This document shows, one piece after another, positions 51,385 through 60,966 of a stretch of 64,000 nt of DNA. Below the pieces are notes generated by a model, which had not been told where the DNA came from, ran no database searches, and saw only the letters and a list, made by a program, of their open reading frames with translations. Position numbers and translations under genes: made by a program. Location: assembly GCF_016403105.1 (NCBI RefSeq), contig NZ_CP046155.1, positions 2,108,001 to 2,172,000 on the forward strand, given 5' to 3'. This stretch comes from Leptolyngbya sp. BL0902. Its GTDB lineage: Bacteria > Cyanobacteriota > Cyanobacteriia > Phormidesmidales > Phormidesmidaceae. Position 1 is the stretch's first letter. Each line of letters opens with the position of its first letter.

Positions 51385-51769
51385 ATTTCTGACGATTGAA
51401 GCCGTCCTGCGCCTTCATGACAGGCAAATTGAACGGTTCGGCGGCACCGCTGGCCTGCGCGATCAGGGCTTGCTAGATTCGGCCTTGGCTCAGCCCCAGG
51501 CTACCTTCGGCGGCGAGTGGTTGCATCCCACCCTGGCGGATCAGGCGGCGGCATATCTTTATCACCTGTCGCGCAATCATCCCTTTGTGGATGGCAACAA
51601 GCGCACAGCCTTTGCGGTGATGATGACGTTTTTGCGGGTCAATGGCTACCGCCTGACGCTGACCGATGATGACGCCTACGACCTGGTGATGCAGGTGGCC
51701 CAAAGGCAAGTGGAGAAGGATGCGCTGGCGGCTCGCTTGGCGGCGGCGTTGGTGCCCACGGAAGACTAA
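51371..51769 (+). CDS. doc: Death-on-curing (Doc) toxin, Fic fold
   Basis: 132 residues. The Fic/Doc motif HPFVDGNKRTAFAV (His70) is complete, with the preceding ...LADQAAAYLYHLSRN helix. Doc phosphorylates elongation factor EF-Tu and stops translation. The start is a TTG at 51371 (M-QTPKFLTIEAV), which fits the family N-terminus. The pair stands alone between the orthocaspase and CPBP genes. Confidence 0.88.
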   Translation: MQTPKFLTIEAVLRLHDRQIERFGGTAGLRDQGLLDSALAQPQATFGGEWLHPTLADQAAAYLYHLSRNHPFVDGNKRTAFAVMMTFLRVNGYRLTLTDDDAYDLVMQVAQRQVEKDALAARLAAALVPTED

Positions 51770-51913
51770 ACGCCAACGAAGATCAAGATCTACGCAATCG
51801 GGGATGAATTGCCCTTAAAATAGCGCCATTCCGACGTTAAGGATGATGGCCCCTAGGGTTTTCTGGGGAATGTCTGTCCTTATAATTGGCCTTGCCCCCC
51901 ATCTAATGTGCCG

Positions 51914-54532
51914 ATGGCTAACCGTAGTGCTGTGTATTCTGGGTCTTCTACTAGGTTTTGGCGTCGGTCGATAGGGTCGATAGGATTGCGGCTGAAGGGC
52001 TGGCGGCGATGGTTAGCCTTGGCCCTCAGTGTGGCCTGCTTGGTGCTGCTGGGTTCGGTGGCGTGGGGGCAAGATCACTCAGAAACCGGGGGGCTCACCC
52101 CAAGACCCATGCCCCTGTCTAACTACGAACTGGCCCAGGCTCAGCCCTTCAACCGGGCGGAGAACTACCCCATCACGCCCCTGCCCACTTCGCCCCTGCT
52201 GCGACCCAACGGGGATTGGCTTGGGCGGTTGATTTTGCCCAGTGAGAACGAGTATGCCGCCGATCCGGGGGATTGGGCCTGGTTTGAGGTGTGGCATGGG
52301 GCGGATCCGGCCATGGTGGGGCAGGTGGTGAAGCTGACCTGGCAACCGGGGGAAGACAACACCCGCTACATCCAGGCGGTGACGAAGGATATTACCTTTT
52401 CCCCCCAGGCCGAGCGGTTTTGGGAGAATGGCAATATTGTCCCGATTCGACTGAATGGGCGCAAGCAGGTGGGGCCGATGCAGTCTTTGGCCGGGGCGCG
52501 TCCCCAGGATGATGTGACGGTGCGGCTGGTGGAGCCGGAACGGGTAGATGAAAACGGTCGGCCCGTGCTGCAAACCACCCTAGAGCCCATTCAAATTACT
52601 GGGCGCGAGTATGGTTTGGTGAAGCTGTTAGAGCCGGACGAGGCGGTGAATGCAACCCTGCCGACAGAATGCCCTGGCCCTGCGCCTTGCCCGACGGAAT
52701 TCTTCCGGGTGCAGTTCTACGATGCAGCGACCCAGGATTTTACTGGCCCCATCGGCACGGTGCGGATTCCCCAGCAACCCATGGCTCGCAGCGAGCGGTT
52801 TTTCTCCAATATTCGCGACCTAGTGGATTCCCCCGCCGGACGGGAGGGCTGGTATATCTACGGTTCGCGGGATGGCGATGGGATGTTTACGGTGCAGTCC
52901 CTCAAGCCGAGGGCGCTGTTTCAGCTTCAGCCCGACCAAGTGGTGCTGGGGCGCGATCCGGGGCTGAAGTACATCAATCGAGGCAACTGGCGGGATACGC
53001 CCCAGCGCAAGGGCACCCTCCAGCGCGTCCTAGTTAGCCCCAACGGTGGCAGTTCCGATGCGGCCCGCGCCCAATGGAAAGAGGGCGACTATGGCCTGCT
53101 GGTTCACCTGTTTGGCGGCATTGGCGGCGAAAATAGCGAGTTTGCCCCCGTGGGAACGGTCACAGGCCACTTTTCCTACGGCCTCACCCGCGTGGTGCGA
53201 GAGCCCATCACTAACGAGCTTCAGTTTGCGGTGCAGTATCAGCAAGTCTATGCCCACAACGGCGGCGGCATTATCTCCGGCACCCACGACTGGGCTGACT
53301 ATACGGGGGACATGCAGCGGGGCTGGTTGGGGCTGCGTCCCCTGTCGGACATTGTGGTGAAGCTCGATTCCTTCATCACGCCCTTGCAGTTTGGCGATGT
53401 GACGGTGTCGCTGTTTCGCGAACTGCTGATTCAAACCCAGGTGATGATGGCCCGCTACCGCACCGGGGACGGCACCGGATTTTCCGGCGTAACCCCGGCC
53501 ACCTCCTGCGTGCAGGATTCCAACCAGGCGTTATTTATCGCCATGCAGCAAATCCGCCGACAGATTGAGGAAAACCCGCAGATTGTGGCGTGGGTGCGGC
53601 AAAACCCCAACAGTCCTGAAGCCCGCCGCGCCCTAGAATTTGTGGCCCTAGGGGAAGACTTGGAAGCGCTACTCACCCCCTACGGCGTCATCCGGCCCGA
53701 CTGGCAAAGCAACGCCGACACCCTGGCAGGGGTGGATACGACCGGGGTGTTCGCCAACAATCGCGGCCTCTTTAGCGGTGCCCTGAGCTGGCAGTCGATG
53801 ATGCCCCGCTGGGGTCATGATGCGGTAGCCCGTGTGTTCCTGCGCCACGGGGGCCAGCTTTGGTTTTTGCGAACGAACATGGTGGGCGGCAACGATCCCC
53901 GCATAGAGCCCATTCCTCCCACCGGGCTGATGGGCGGCATTCCCGTCGTTGGCACCGTGGCCCAGCGGTTGGCCGATGCCTTTGTCACCTGGCCCCAACC
54001 CGACACGATTTTAGTGAGTCTATTGGGCCTGCTTCTCTACGGAGCCGTGGCCCTGCCCTTTGGCCGTCGCAGCGGATTTTTGGTGGGCAAAAACGCCATG
54101 GAGTCGCCCATCTATACCCTCTTGGCCGGGGTGAAGCTCTGGTTTGTGCCCTGCCTGGTGGAGGAACTGATCTTCCGGGTGGCGATGCTGCCCCACCCCA
54201 TGGAGGGCGTGCCGGGGTGGCGCTGGCTGCTGTGGACGGTGCTAAGCGTGACGCTGTTTGTGCTGTACCACTACGGCTTAGGAAAAACCCTGTACCGGGA
54301 AGCTAAGGACACCCTACAAGATCGCCGCTTCCTCACCCTGGTGGGCTGGCTGGGGCTGCTATTGGCGGGGCTGTATTGGATCACGGGCTCCCTGTGGCTG
54401 GTGGTGTGGGTGCATTGGGCCGTGGTGGTGGTGTGGCTTTTCACCCTCGGCGGCTTTGACCGAATGCCCAGACTGGGCCGCCGCGCCCCCAAACCCGACC
54501 CTGCGCTACCCCCTGCCGAGGTGTTGCCATGA
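51914..54532 (+). CDS. Large CPBP intramembrane protease with exported N-terminal region
   Basis: 872 residues. A membrane or signal segment at ~30-48 (WLALALSVACLVLLGSVAWG) follows a basic leader. A large extracytoplasmic, beta-rich region of unknown family follows (about 60-640). Near the end lie membrane helices and the CPBP core: LVEELIFRVAMLPHP (EExxxR), VLSVTLFVLYHYGLGKTLYR and VVWVHWAVVVVWLFTLGGFD. The Glu-Glu and His residues needed for the metalloprotease site are present. Usual CPBP proteins have 200-300 residues, so this is an unusual fusion. It overlaps the next gene by 4 bp. Confidence 0.75.
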   Translation: MANRSAVYSGSSTRFWRRSIGSIGLRLKGWRRWLALALSVACLVLLGSVAWGQDHSETGGLTPRPMPLSNYELAQAQPFNRAENYPITPLPTSPLLRPNGDWLGRLILPSENEYAADPGDWAWFEVWHGADPAMVGQVVKLTWQPGEDNTRYIQAVTKDITFSPQAERFWENGNIVPIRLNGRKQVGPMQSLAGARPQDDVTVRLVEPERVDENGRPVLQTTLEPIQITGREYGLVKLLEPDEAVNATLPTECPGPAPCPTEFFRVQFYDAATQDFTGPIGTVRIPQQPMARSERFFSNIRDLVDSPAGREGWYIYGSRDGDGMFTVQSLKPRALFQLQPDQVVLGRDPGLKYINRGNWRDTPQRKGTLQRVLVSPNGGSSDAARAQWKEGDYGLLVHLFGGIGGENSEFAPVGTVTGHFSYGLTRVVREPITNELQFAVQYQQVYAHNGGGIISGTHDWADYTGDMQRGWLGLRPLSDIVVKLDSFITPLQFGDVTVSLFRELLIQTQVMMARYRTGDGTGFSGVTPATSCVQDSNQALFIAMQQIRRQIEENPQIVAWVRQNPNSPEARRALEFVALGEDLEALLTPYGVIRPDWQSNADTLAGVDTTGVFANNRGLFSGALSWQSMMPRWGHDAVARVFLRHGGQLWFLRTNMVGGNDPRIEPIPPTGLMGGIPVVGTVAQRLADAFVTWPQPDTILVSLLGLLLYGAVALPFGRRSGFLVGKNAMESPIYTLLAGVKLWFVPCLVEELIFRVAMLPHPMEGVPGWRWLLWTVLSVTLFVLYHYGLGKTLYREAKDTLQDRRFLTLVGWLGLLLAGLYWITGSLWLVVWVHWAVVVVWLFTLGGFDRMPRLGRRAPKPDPALPPAEVLP

Positions 54533-55542
54533 TGCCCAACGATAACGCCAATCCGAAACAAGACCATCTAGGACAGGATGCCCCAGGGGGAAGCACCCCA
54601 GACGACCGCAGTCCCGGCAACGATCTCGAATCGAGTGCTTTGGAAACGGAGAATCTCGAAACGGAGAATCTCGAAACGGGGAACCTGGGAGCAACTGATT
54701 GGGAAAGGAACGATCTGGAAAAACGCGCCTGCCTCCATACCCTCGCCGCTGTGGCCAATTTGGACGGCACCCCCACCCCGCTGGAGCTAGACGCCTTCCT
54801 CAAGGCCCTCACCACCTTCCAGCCCTGGCCTGCTGACCTCACCCCGGAGGGCTTGCTGAATCAGCACCCAAACTTGGCGGAGCATCTGCCCTCCATCACT
54901 ACTCCAGAACGCCAGCAGCAGGTGTACCAAGCCGCCTTTGGCATTCTGCGATCTAAGGGCATCACCCGACAAGAAGCCGCCGCCCTGGCCCAAATACGCT
55001 CGGCCTTTGGGATAGCACCCGCCCTGGCCAGACGGTTAGAGCGTCGGCCCCTGCAAGCCCTCCCCCCCGAAACCGTCAACTCTACCCTAACGGGCATGGT
55101 GGCGATGATCTACCGCGAAGGCCAAGTGCGCCGCATGATTATCGACTACTGCATGGCCACCGCCATTGTGGGCCTAGTGCCGATTCGGGGCGGGGGCAGT
55201 TTGGAAGTCAAATTCCTCGTCGTGCTAGGGCTGATTTTGAAGATGATCTGGGATATTCGCAACCAGTGGGGCAAACCCCAGGGCCAGGATGCGCTGGCGG
55301 TTTTGGGCAACTTTTTCGGCTTTGTGTGGGCGGTGATGGCCGGATTTTTGGCCTGGGGCACCATGATTGCCCTCGGCGTGATTGTGCCCTATGCCGGAGC
55401 TTTTGCCGTCGCCGCTGGATTCACCACCGCCACCTGGATCGCCGGACAATCTACCAACCAGTTCTACACCAGCCCCCAACGGCCCGATTTAGTCGCCCTC
55501 CGCCGCGCCTTCCCCACGCTGCTGCCCCCTGCGGATTCCTAG
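54529..55542 (+). CDS. Hypothetical membrane protein coupled to the CPBP protease
   Basis: 337 residues. A disordered acidic N-terminus with LETEN repeats (about 35-60) leads into a helical TerB-like domain (LHTLAAVANLDGTPTPLELD). The C-terminal membrane part (about 200-300) has MIIDYCMATAIVGLVPIRGG and LKMIWDIRNQWG, then GFVWAVMAGFLAWGTMIALG and PYAGAFAVAAGFTTATWIAG. This resembles DUF697/YcjF-like proteins. The start overlaps the CPBP stop by 4 bp, so the proteins are made together and may interact. Confidence 0.65.
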   Translation: MMPNDNANPKQDHLGQDAPGGSTPDDRSPGNDLESSALETENLETENLETGNLGATDWERNDLEKRACLHTLAAVANLDGTPTPLELDAFLKALTTFQPWPADLTPEGLLNQHPNLAEHLPSITTPERQQQVYQAAFGILRSKGITRQEAAALAQIRSAFGIAPALARRLERRPLQALPPETVNSTLTGMVAMIYREGQVRRMIIDYCMATAIVGLVPIRGGGSLEVKFLVVLGLILKMIWDIRNQWGKPQGQDALAVLGNFFGFVWAVMAGFLAWGTMIALGVIVPYAGAFAVAAGFTTATWIAGQSTNQFYTSPQRPDLVALRRAFPTLLPPADS

Positions 55543-55611
55543 CCCTGGCCCCCATTCAATTTCCCGATTGCGTTCCCTCTTACCCCTTTACTGCCCTGTC
55601 GGAGCCTTGTG

Positions 55612-56811
55612 ATGGATATCAACCCTGGAAAAGTCAACCGCCGACACTTTTTATTGGGCGGTGTCGCCGCTGGCAGTGCCGCCACCTTTGGCACCGAGTC
55701 GATTCGCCGACAGCGAGCCGCCGAGCGACAGGCCATGATTGACGCCTACGCCGCCCAGTTCTACAACCCCAACGACATCATTCAGGCGGCAGTAACGGGC
55801 GATACCCGCATGGTGGAGGAGTTTCAATCTATCCAGGCTTCGGCGGCTTTTCCGGCTCCTCCCATTCCCTACAATCGCGAGATGTCTAAACGGCTGATTT
55901 TGCTGAGCCGTCTGGCCACCCAGCAGTACATCACCGGGCGCAACGACCCCACCTACGACGGCAATCTTCAGCAGTTGTTGGATTACGACGAAAGTTTGGA
56001 CAAGTACCGCTTGGTGACGAATTTTCGCGGCCAGGAACGCCAGGTCAACGACACCGTAGAAATTCAGATTCCCCAGGAGATCATCGACGACCCCACCCTG
56101 ATCAACAACCCCACCACCCTAGAAGACAACCTCTCCCAAACCGAGGACGCCATCCGCACGGGTGTCACCACCGCCGTCAGCATTGGTCGCCGCATCGAGG
56201 TGTTTTTTGGCTTTTTGCTAGAGTCCGACGACGACAGCATTCTGGTGTTTCGCGGCACCCAGCGCACCTCCGAATGGATCGGCAACATCTACGCCGTACA
56301 GCAAGACTACCTCAACCCCAACACCGATCAGTCCATCGGGCGCATCCACATGGGGTTTCGCCGCATTGCCGACGGTATCATCAACCCCCTGGCGGTGGAT
56401 GCGGTGCGGCAAATTAACCCCAACAAACCCTGCTATGTGTCGGGCCACAGTCTCGGTGCAGCCCTGGCGACGGTTTTGGCCCTTGATATCGCCTTCGCCG
56501 TGCCCGAACTCCAGCCCCAGCTCCAGGTCTACGTTTATGCTAGCCCTAGGGTGGGCAATCCCAATTTTGTGCGGAGCTACGCCCAAATTTTGCCCAACAG
56601 CTACCGCATCACCAATCTGGCCGACCCCATCCCCACCATGCCCCCCACCCGAATGCGGGCGGAATTTGTGCATATTGGCGAAGAATGGGCCTTTCTCAGC
56701 CAGGGCGGAGACGTGCTGCCCAACCACATTGTGGATACCTACCGCCGCGCCATCAACGCCGAGGTGGAAAGCAACCAATCAAGAAATTTCCCCCTGGCAG
56801 GACTGGCCTAG
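55612..56811 (+). CDS. Tat-exported class 3 lipase
   Basis: 399 residues. Tat leader NRRHFLLGGVAAGSAATFG. Alpha/beta-hydrolase of the lipase 3 family: oxyanion region DDDSILVFRGTQRTSEWIGN, nucleophile Ser280 in CYVSGHSLGAALATVLA, likely Asp in ADPIPTMPP, and late His in LPNHIVDTY. Probably an esterase/lipase acting in the periplasm. Start at the ATG at 55612; a GTG lies 3 bp before. Confidence 0.85.
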   Translation: MDINPGKVNRRHFLLGGVAAGSAATFGTESIRRQRAAERQAMIDAYAAQFYNPNDIIQAAVTGDTRMVEEFQSIQASAAFPAPPIPYNREMSKRLILLSRLATQQYITGRNDPTYDGNLQQLLDYDESLDKYRLVTNFRGQERQVNDTVEIQIPQEIIDDPTLINNPTTLEDNLSQTEDAIRTGVTTAVSIGRRIEVFFGFLLESDDDSILVFRGTQRTSEWIGNIYAVQQDYLNPNTDQSIGRIHMGFRRIADGIINPLAVDAVRQINPNKPCYVSGHSLGAALATVLALDIAFAVPELQPQLQVYVYASPRVGNPNFVRSYAQILPNSYRITNLADPIPTMPPTRMRAEFVHIGEEWAFLSQGGDVLPNHIVDTYRRAINAEVESNQSRNFPLAGLA

Positions 56812-57023
56812 GGTTCAGGGATCCATCGAGCCATGGACGCCCCAACCCTGCTGTGAGAGAAATCATGAATTGGCATGAACCGGATCGGTTGCTGAATCTT
56901 GGTTCCTCAATTCGGTAGATTGGTATAGGCCAACCGCAGACGGGCCTGGGCCAACCGCCCGCCACCGACCCCCTAGGCCACCTTTAGCCCCCCAGCAGCC
57001 CCCAATCGCCCCTTGAATCGGTT

Positions 57024-57650
57024 ATGACAGACAACTTCGAGATTTTTGACCGCGACCTTTCCACCGACGTCCTCAACCGCTACCTCCAAGCCGAGGTGAT
57101 GGCCTGCGACACCGAAACCATGGGCCTGTTGCCCCAGCGAGATCGGCTTTGCCTGGTGCAGCTCAGCAATCCAGAGGGCTATGTGGCTGTGGTGCGAATT
57201 GAACGGGGCCAGACCGAAGCCCCCAATCTGAAGCGGCTCTTAGAAGCGGAACACAGCCTCAAACTGTTTCACTTTGCCCGGTTTGACCTCGCCACCCTGC
57301 GCTATCACCTCGGCATTCACGTTAACCCGGTATTTTGTACCAAAATTGCCAGCAAACTAGGCCGCACCTACAGCCCCAAACACGGCCTCAAGGATGTGGT
57401 CAAGGAGCTCGACGGCACCGAACTAGACAAAACCGCCCAAAGCTCCGACTGGGGCAACGCCATGAACCTCTCGGAGGAGCAACTGCGCTATGCCGCCAAC
57501 GATGTGCGCTATCTCCACAGCATCCACCGCAGCCTAGAAACCATGCTGAAGCGAGAAGACCGCTGGGAACTGGCCCAGGATTGCTTCCGCTGCCTACCCA
57601 CCTTCGTCAGCCTCGATCTACTGCAATACAACAACCTGTTTGAGCACTAA
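57024..57650 (+). CDS. RNase D-like 3'-5' exonuclease
   Basis: 208 residues, DEDDy exonuclease domain only. DxE motif ACDTETMGL (Asp30/Glu32), FHFARFDLATLRYHLG (second motif, Asp), and the Tyr motif YAANDVRYLHSIHRSLE (final D..Y). RNase D trims tRNA 3' ends; this protein lacks the HRDC domain, as is common in the short cyanobacterial form. Confidence 0.85.
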   Translation: MTDNFEIFDRDLSTDVLNRYLQAEVMACDTETMGLLPQRDRLCLVQLSNPEGYVAVVRIERGQTEAPNLKRLLEAEHSLKLFHFARFDLATLRYHLGIHVNPVFCTKIASKLGRTYSPKHGLKDVVKELDGTELDKTAQSSDWGNAMNLSEEQLRYAANDVRYLHSIHRSLETMLKREDRWELAQDCFRCLPTFVSLDLLQYNNLFEH

Positions 57651-57806
57651 CGCAGATCGCCAGTAGAGCGCCCATAAATGGCAAAGTCTCCGCCGTGGGA
57701 ACGGATCGGGGGTGGGGAGTTCTGTCTGGGAAAAGAGGAACTATGATGAACGAGTTCTGACTGATCACAGACTTCTCATTACCGATCCCTATCCACGAGA
57801 CGCCCC

Positions 57807-59777
57807 ATGGGAACTTGGGTTAAGCAAACCGACCAGGCCATTTACTTGATGTCCGGGAATACCTACCTGGAGGTGATTCCCAAGCGTCCTTCTACCACCA
57901 ACCCCAAGGAGCAGGTGGCCAATGTATCGGCCATGAAGGGCTGGTTTGCCCGTGGAGATCGGCCCAGGGGCATGACCTTTGCCATCGGCACGGGGGATCC
58001 AGAACCGCTGCCCACGCCGCCGCCGCCGGGGGCCGGGGACGGGCTGTTGATTCCAGACAACAACCAAATCATTGTCACTAGCGACACGTTCTTTAAGATT
58101 CGGCCCGTGCAGTCCAGCGGGCTCACCTCCTCGGAGAAGGTGTGGGTGCGGCGGGGTACCCAACTGGCCCTGCGCTACTACGCCGATGGCGGCAGCGACC
58201 ACTGGCGGGTGGAGTTGGCAGACCCCTTGGGCGATGGCAACCGCACCCTTTGGTACGTCTACAATCTTCACGCCCGTCTCGGCACCGAAGCCACCCTCAC
58301 CGTCACCCGCGACACCCTGTTTAAGCGAGAACCCAAGCCCTCCACCAGCCTGCCCAACAGCGCCAAGGTGTTTGTGTCCGAGGCGCAAACCTTTAGGCTC
58401 AAATCCTTTCGCCCTGCGGCGGACAATCACACCCTAATTGAACTGGCCGATACCACCCTTGGCCCCAGCAACGAAACCCTGTGGTACGTCTACAACCTCC
58501 ACGCCAGCGCCAGCACGGGCGGCGGCACCATCCCTCGCCCCCACGATGGCCTTCAGGTGCAGACGGTGCGGGATACGGTGTTTACCCTGCGGCCCGAAGC
58601 GCCGGAAACCCTGCCAGAGTCGCAAAAGGTGGCGGTACCCAGGGGCCAAGTGTTGAACATTCAGTACTACATCGACCAGGGCAGCGACCGCTGGCTGATT
58701 GACCTGGTGAGGCCAGAACTGGGCGATGGTCGGGCCACCCAGTGGTACATCAACACCCAGGACACCAAGCTGATCTCCGCCATCACCCTGACGGCGGTGA
58801 CAAATACGGTGTTCAAAGCCGAGCCGATAGCTTCCTCGTCCCTCGCTCCGGAGGACAAGGTAGACATTCCGGCCAACACCCAGTTCAGCCTGATTGGCCA
58901 TCTGCCAGCGGCGGGCAACCATGCCAAGGTGCGCTTGGCCGATACCACCCTGGGCGAAGACGAAATCGATACCTGGTACGCCTACAACCCCCATGTGCGG
59001 ATTGTGGGCCAGCGACAACTGCTCCAGGTGCGGGGAGATACCATCTTCAAAACCAGCCCCGCCCTATCGAGCGAACTGCCGGAAACCGACAAAGTGCTGG
59101 TGAAATCCAACACGGTGCTAGAAATTAGCTCCTACTCCCAGCCGGAGAAAAACCATGTGCGGGTGGCCTTCAAGGGGGCGTTCCTGGGTTCCCAACGGCG
59201 CAATACCTGGTTCTGCTACGTGCCGGATATCTACATCATCGGCACCGAAATCGGCAACAACCCCACCGACCAAGGCCCGCCGCCGCCCCCCTCCGGCAGT
59301 CGCGGCATGGCCCTTCAGTTTCCGGGCTTTAGCGGCACCTATTATTCCAATGACCCGATTTACTGGACAACCCAGTACGGCGACCGGGGCAACTTTACCT
59401 GGGGCGAAGCCCTCCACGTCAACACCAGCACCGGGCAGTATCGCCGCCCCGCCAATGCCGAGGTGATCTACGGCATTCTCCGCATTGCTAAGGCGCTGGA
59501 GGACATCCGCAAACGCTACGGCAGACCCGTGATCATCACCTCCTGGTATCGCGATCCGGCCACCAATGCGGCGGTGGGTGGGGCGTCCCAGTCGCGCCAT
59601 TTGCTGGGGGATGGGGTGGATTTCGTCGTCTCTGGTCGCCATCCCTACGATGTCTACGCGGATTTGGATAGATGGTGGGGCAACCAGGGTGGCTTGGCCA
59701 GCTCCCGATCCTTCACCCACATTGATGCCAGGGGCTATCGCGCCCGCTGGAACTACGACGGCACTGGCCCCGCTTAG
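57807..59777 (+). CDS. M15-type peptidoglycan peptidase with N-terminal module and SH3-like repeats
   Basis: 656 residues without a signal peptide. Module 1-~72 (MGTWVKQTDQAIYLMSGNTY, ending PEPLPTPPPPG) is shared with the next gene. Then five tandem repeats of ~85 residues (e.g. TSDTFFKIRPVQSSGLTSSE; each with KV.V.......L..Y...........W....LH), resembling SH3-like cell-wall-binding domains. The C-terminal M15 peptidase domain (about 490-656) has the motif SRHLLGDGVDF and the last zinc ligand in FTHIDARG. It is likely to cut peptide crosslinks of murein. Followed by the GH24 gene after 11 bp. Confidence 0.75.
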   Translation: MGTWVKQTDQAIYLMSGNTYLEVIPKRPSTTNPKEQVANVSAMKGWFARGDRPRGMTFAIGTGDPEPLPTPPPPGAGDGLLIPDNNQIIVTSDTFFKIRPVQSSGLTSSEKVWVRRGTQLALRYYADGGSDHWRVELADPLGDGNRTLWYVYNLHARLGTEATLTVTRDTLFKREPKPSTSLPNSAKVFVSEAQTFRLKSFRPAADNHTLIELADTTLGPSNETLWYVYNLHASASTGGGTIPRPHDGLQVQTVRDTVFTLRPEAPETLPESQKVAVPRGQVLNIQYYIDQGSDRWLIDLVRPELGDGRATQWYINTQDTKLISAITLTAVTNTVFKAEPIASSSLAPEDKVDIPANTQFSLIGHLPAAGNHAKVRLADTTLGEDEIDTWYAYNPHVRIVGQRQLLQVRGDTIFKTSPALSSELPETDKVLVKSNTVLEISSYSQPEKNHVRVAFKGAFLGSQRRNTWFCYVPDIYIIGTEIGNNPTDQGPPPPPSGSRGMALQFPGFSGTYYSNDPIYWTTQYGDRGNFTWGEALHVNTSTGQYRRPANAEVIYGILRIAKALEDIRKRYGRPVIITSWYRDPATNAAVGGASQSRHLLGDGVDFVVSGRHPYDVYADLDRWWGNQGGLASSRSFTHIDARGYRARWNYDGTGPA

Positions 59778-59788
59778 GAGGAGAAACC

Positions 59789-60460
59789 ATGGGCACCTGG
59801 ATTAAAGAAACCGATCTGGCCATGTACCTGATGCAGGGCGGCGTGTGGATTTCCCGCATCACCAAAGCCCCCTCAGCGGCCAACCCCAAGGAAAAAGTGG
59901 CCGACATCACCGGAATGGAAGCCTGGTTTTCCCGCGCCGATGCCCCCACCGCCATGACCATTTCCCTCGGCACCGGAGCCCCAGAACCCGACCCCTGGCA
60001 ACCGCCCCCCACCGCTGGCAAAATCAACGCCGAAGGGCTGGCCCTGGTCAAACACTTTGAAGGACTACGCACCACTGCCTACCAAGATTCCGTCGGCGTG
60101 TGGACGATTGGCTATGGCCACACCAGCATGGCTGGCCCGCCCCCGGTCTACCCCGGTATGACCATCACTACCGCCGAAGCCGAAGCGATTCTTCAGCAGG
60201 ATTTGGAGGTGTTCGAGCGGGGCGTTTCCCAGGCGTTGACCATCACCACCACCGCAAACCAGTTTTCGGCCATGGTGTCCTTCGCCTTTAATGTGGGCCT
60301 CAGCGCCTACCGAAGTTCTACCCTGCTCCGCAAGCATAACGCCGGAGACTTCGCGGGAGCCGCCGCCGAATTTCCCCGCTGGGTCTATGCCGGGGGCGAA
60401 GTGCTGCCCGGTCTCGTCCGCCGCCGCGACGCCGAACGCACCCTCTACCTCAAACCCTAG
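59789..60460 (+). CDS. GH24 lysozyme with the shared N-terminal module
   Basis: 223 residues, no signal peptide. Residues 1-~72 repeat the module of the upstream protein (MGTWIKETDLAMYLMQGGVW, ending GAPEPDPWQPPP). Residues ~80-223 are a T4-type lysozyme: the catalytic triad Glu91 (FEGL), Asp100 (YQDS) and Thr106 (WTIGYGH) has exactly the T4 spacing. It probably cuts the glycan chain. It starts 11 bp after the M15 gene, so the two make one unit attacking both parts of murein. Phage-like or effector-like in character. Confidence 0.88.
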   Translation: MGTWIKETDLAMYLMQGGVWISRITKAPSAANPKEKVADITGMEAWFSRADAPTAMTISLGTGAPEPDPWQPPPTAGKINAEGLALVKHFEGLRTTAYQDSVGVWTIGYGHTSMAGPPPVYPGMTITTAEAEAILQQDLEVFERGVSQALTITTTANQFSAMVSFAFNVGLSAYRSSTLLRKHNAGDFAGAAAEFPRWVYAGGEVLPGLVRRRDAERTLYLKP

Positions 60461-60655
60461 CCCTACTTAAACAAAATTGATTCAGCAGATGAAGAAACCG
60501 ATCTAACAGTAATTAGCCACGAAGCTTGGGACATTAGGACTCATCATCAGTCTGAAGAGGGAGAAGCCCCATCATTTCATGATATGCAGTATCTTCTTGA
60601 ACTAATCGCTGCTGATTTTAAGATCGAGCAAATGTTGCTTTTCCAAACAATGTAG
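60461..60655 (+). pseudogene. Open reading remnant after the lysozyme gene
   Basis: The lysozyme frame stays open for 64 codons beyond its TAG, to the next TAG at 60653-60655: PYLNKIDSADEETDLTVISH, then EAWDIRTHHQSEEGEAPSFH. There is no start codon before MQYLLELIAADFKIEQMLL, and AT content jumps. It looks like the end of a former gene, not part of the lysozyme. Origin unknown. Confidence 0.4.
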
Positions 60656-60694
60656 GGTGACGGCAGGAACGCATTCATAGCACCATGAAAAGAC

Positions 60695-60865
60695 ATGAAA
60701 AAACTATTGTCAGAGGCGTCCGGGTTCCTGAAAGTTGCCATTAAAGAAGAGGTAGAGCCAGGAATTTGGCTTGGCCAGCCGCTTGACCAAGACCTTAATC
60801 AACCGATCATGGTTTACGCCCACGACTACCTTCAATGCTATCCATGGCATGAACTAGCTCTCTAA
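60695..60865 (+). CDS. Small ORF (56 aa)
   Basis: 56 residues: MKKLLSEASGFLKVAIKEEV, then EPGIWLGQPLDQDLNQPIMV and YAHDYLQCYPWHELAL. Not recognised. No clear ribosome site. It lies in the AT-richer gap after the lysozyme gene. It may be the tail of a decayed gene or an immunity-like small protein; both are guesses. Confidence 0.35.
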   Translation: MKKLLSEASGFLKVAIKEEVEPGIWLGQPLDQDLNQPIMVYAHDYLQCYPWHELAL

Positions 60866-60966
60866 AACCCATCCAATTTTTGTTCACCATAGATTACGAT
60901 TTGCACATCCATCCTACGTTCTACATAAACCAACGGGGAGGATGTAGTTTCTAGAAAGAGTTCTCC

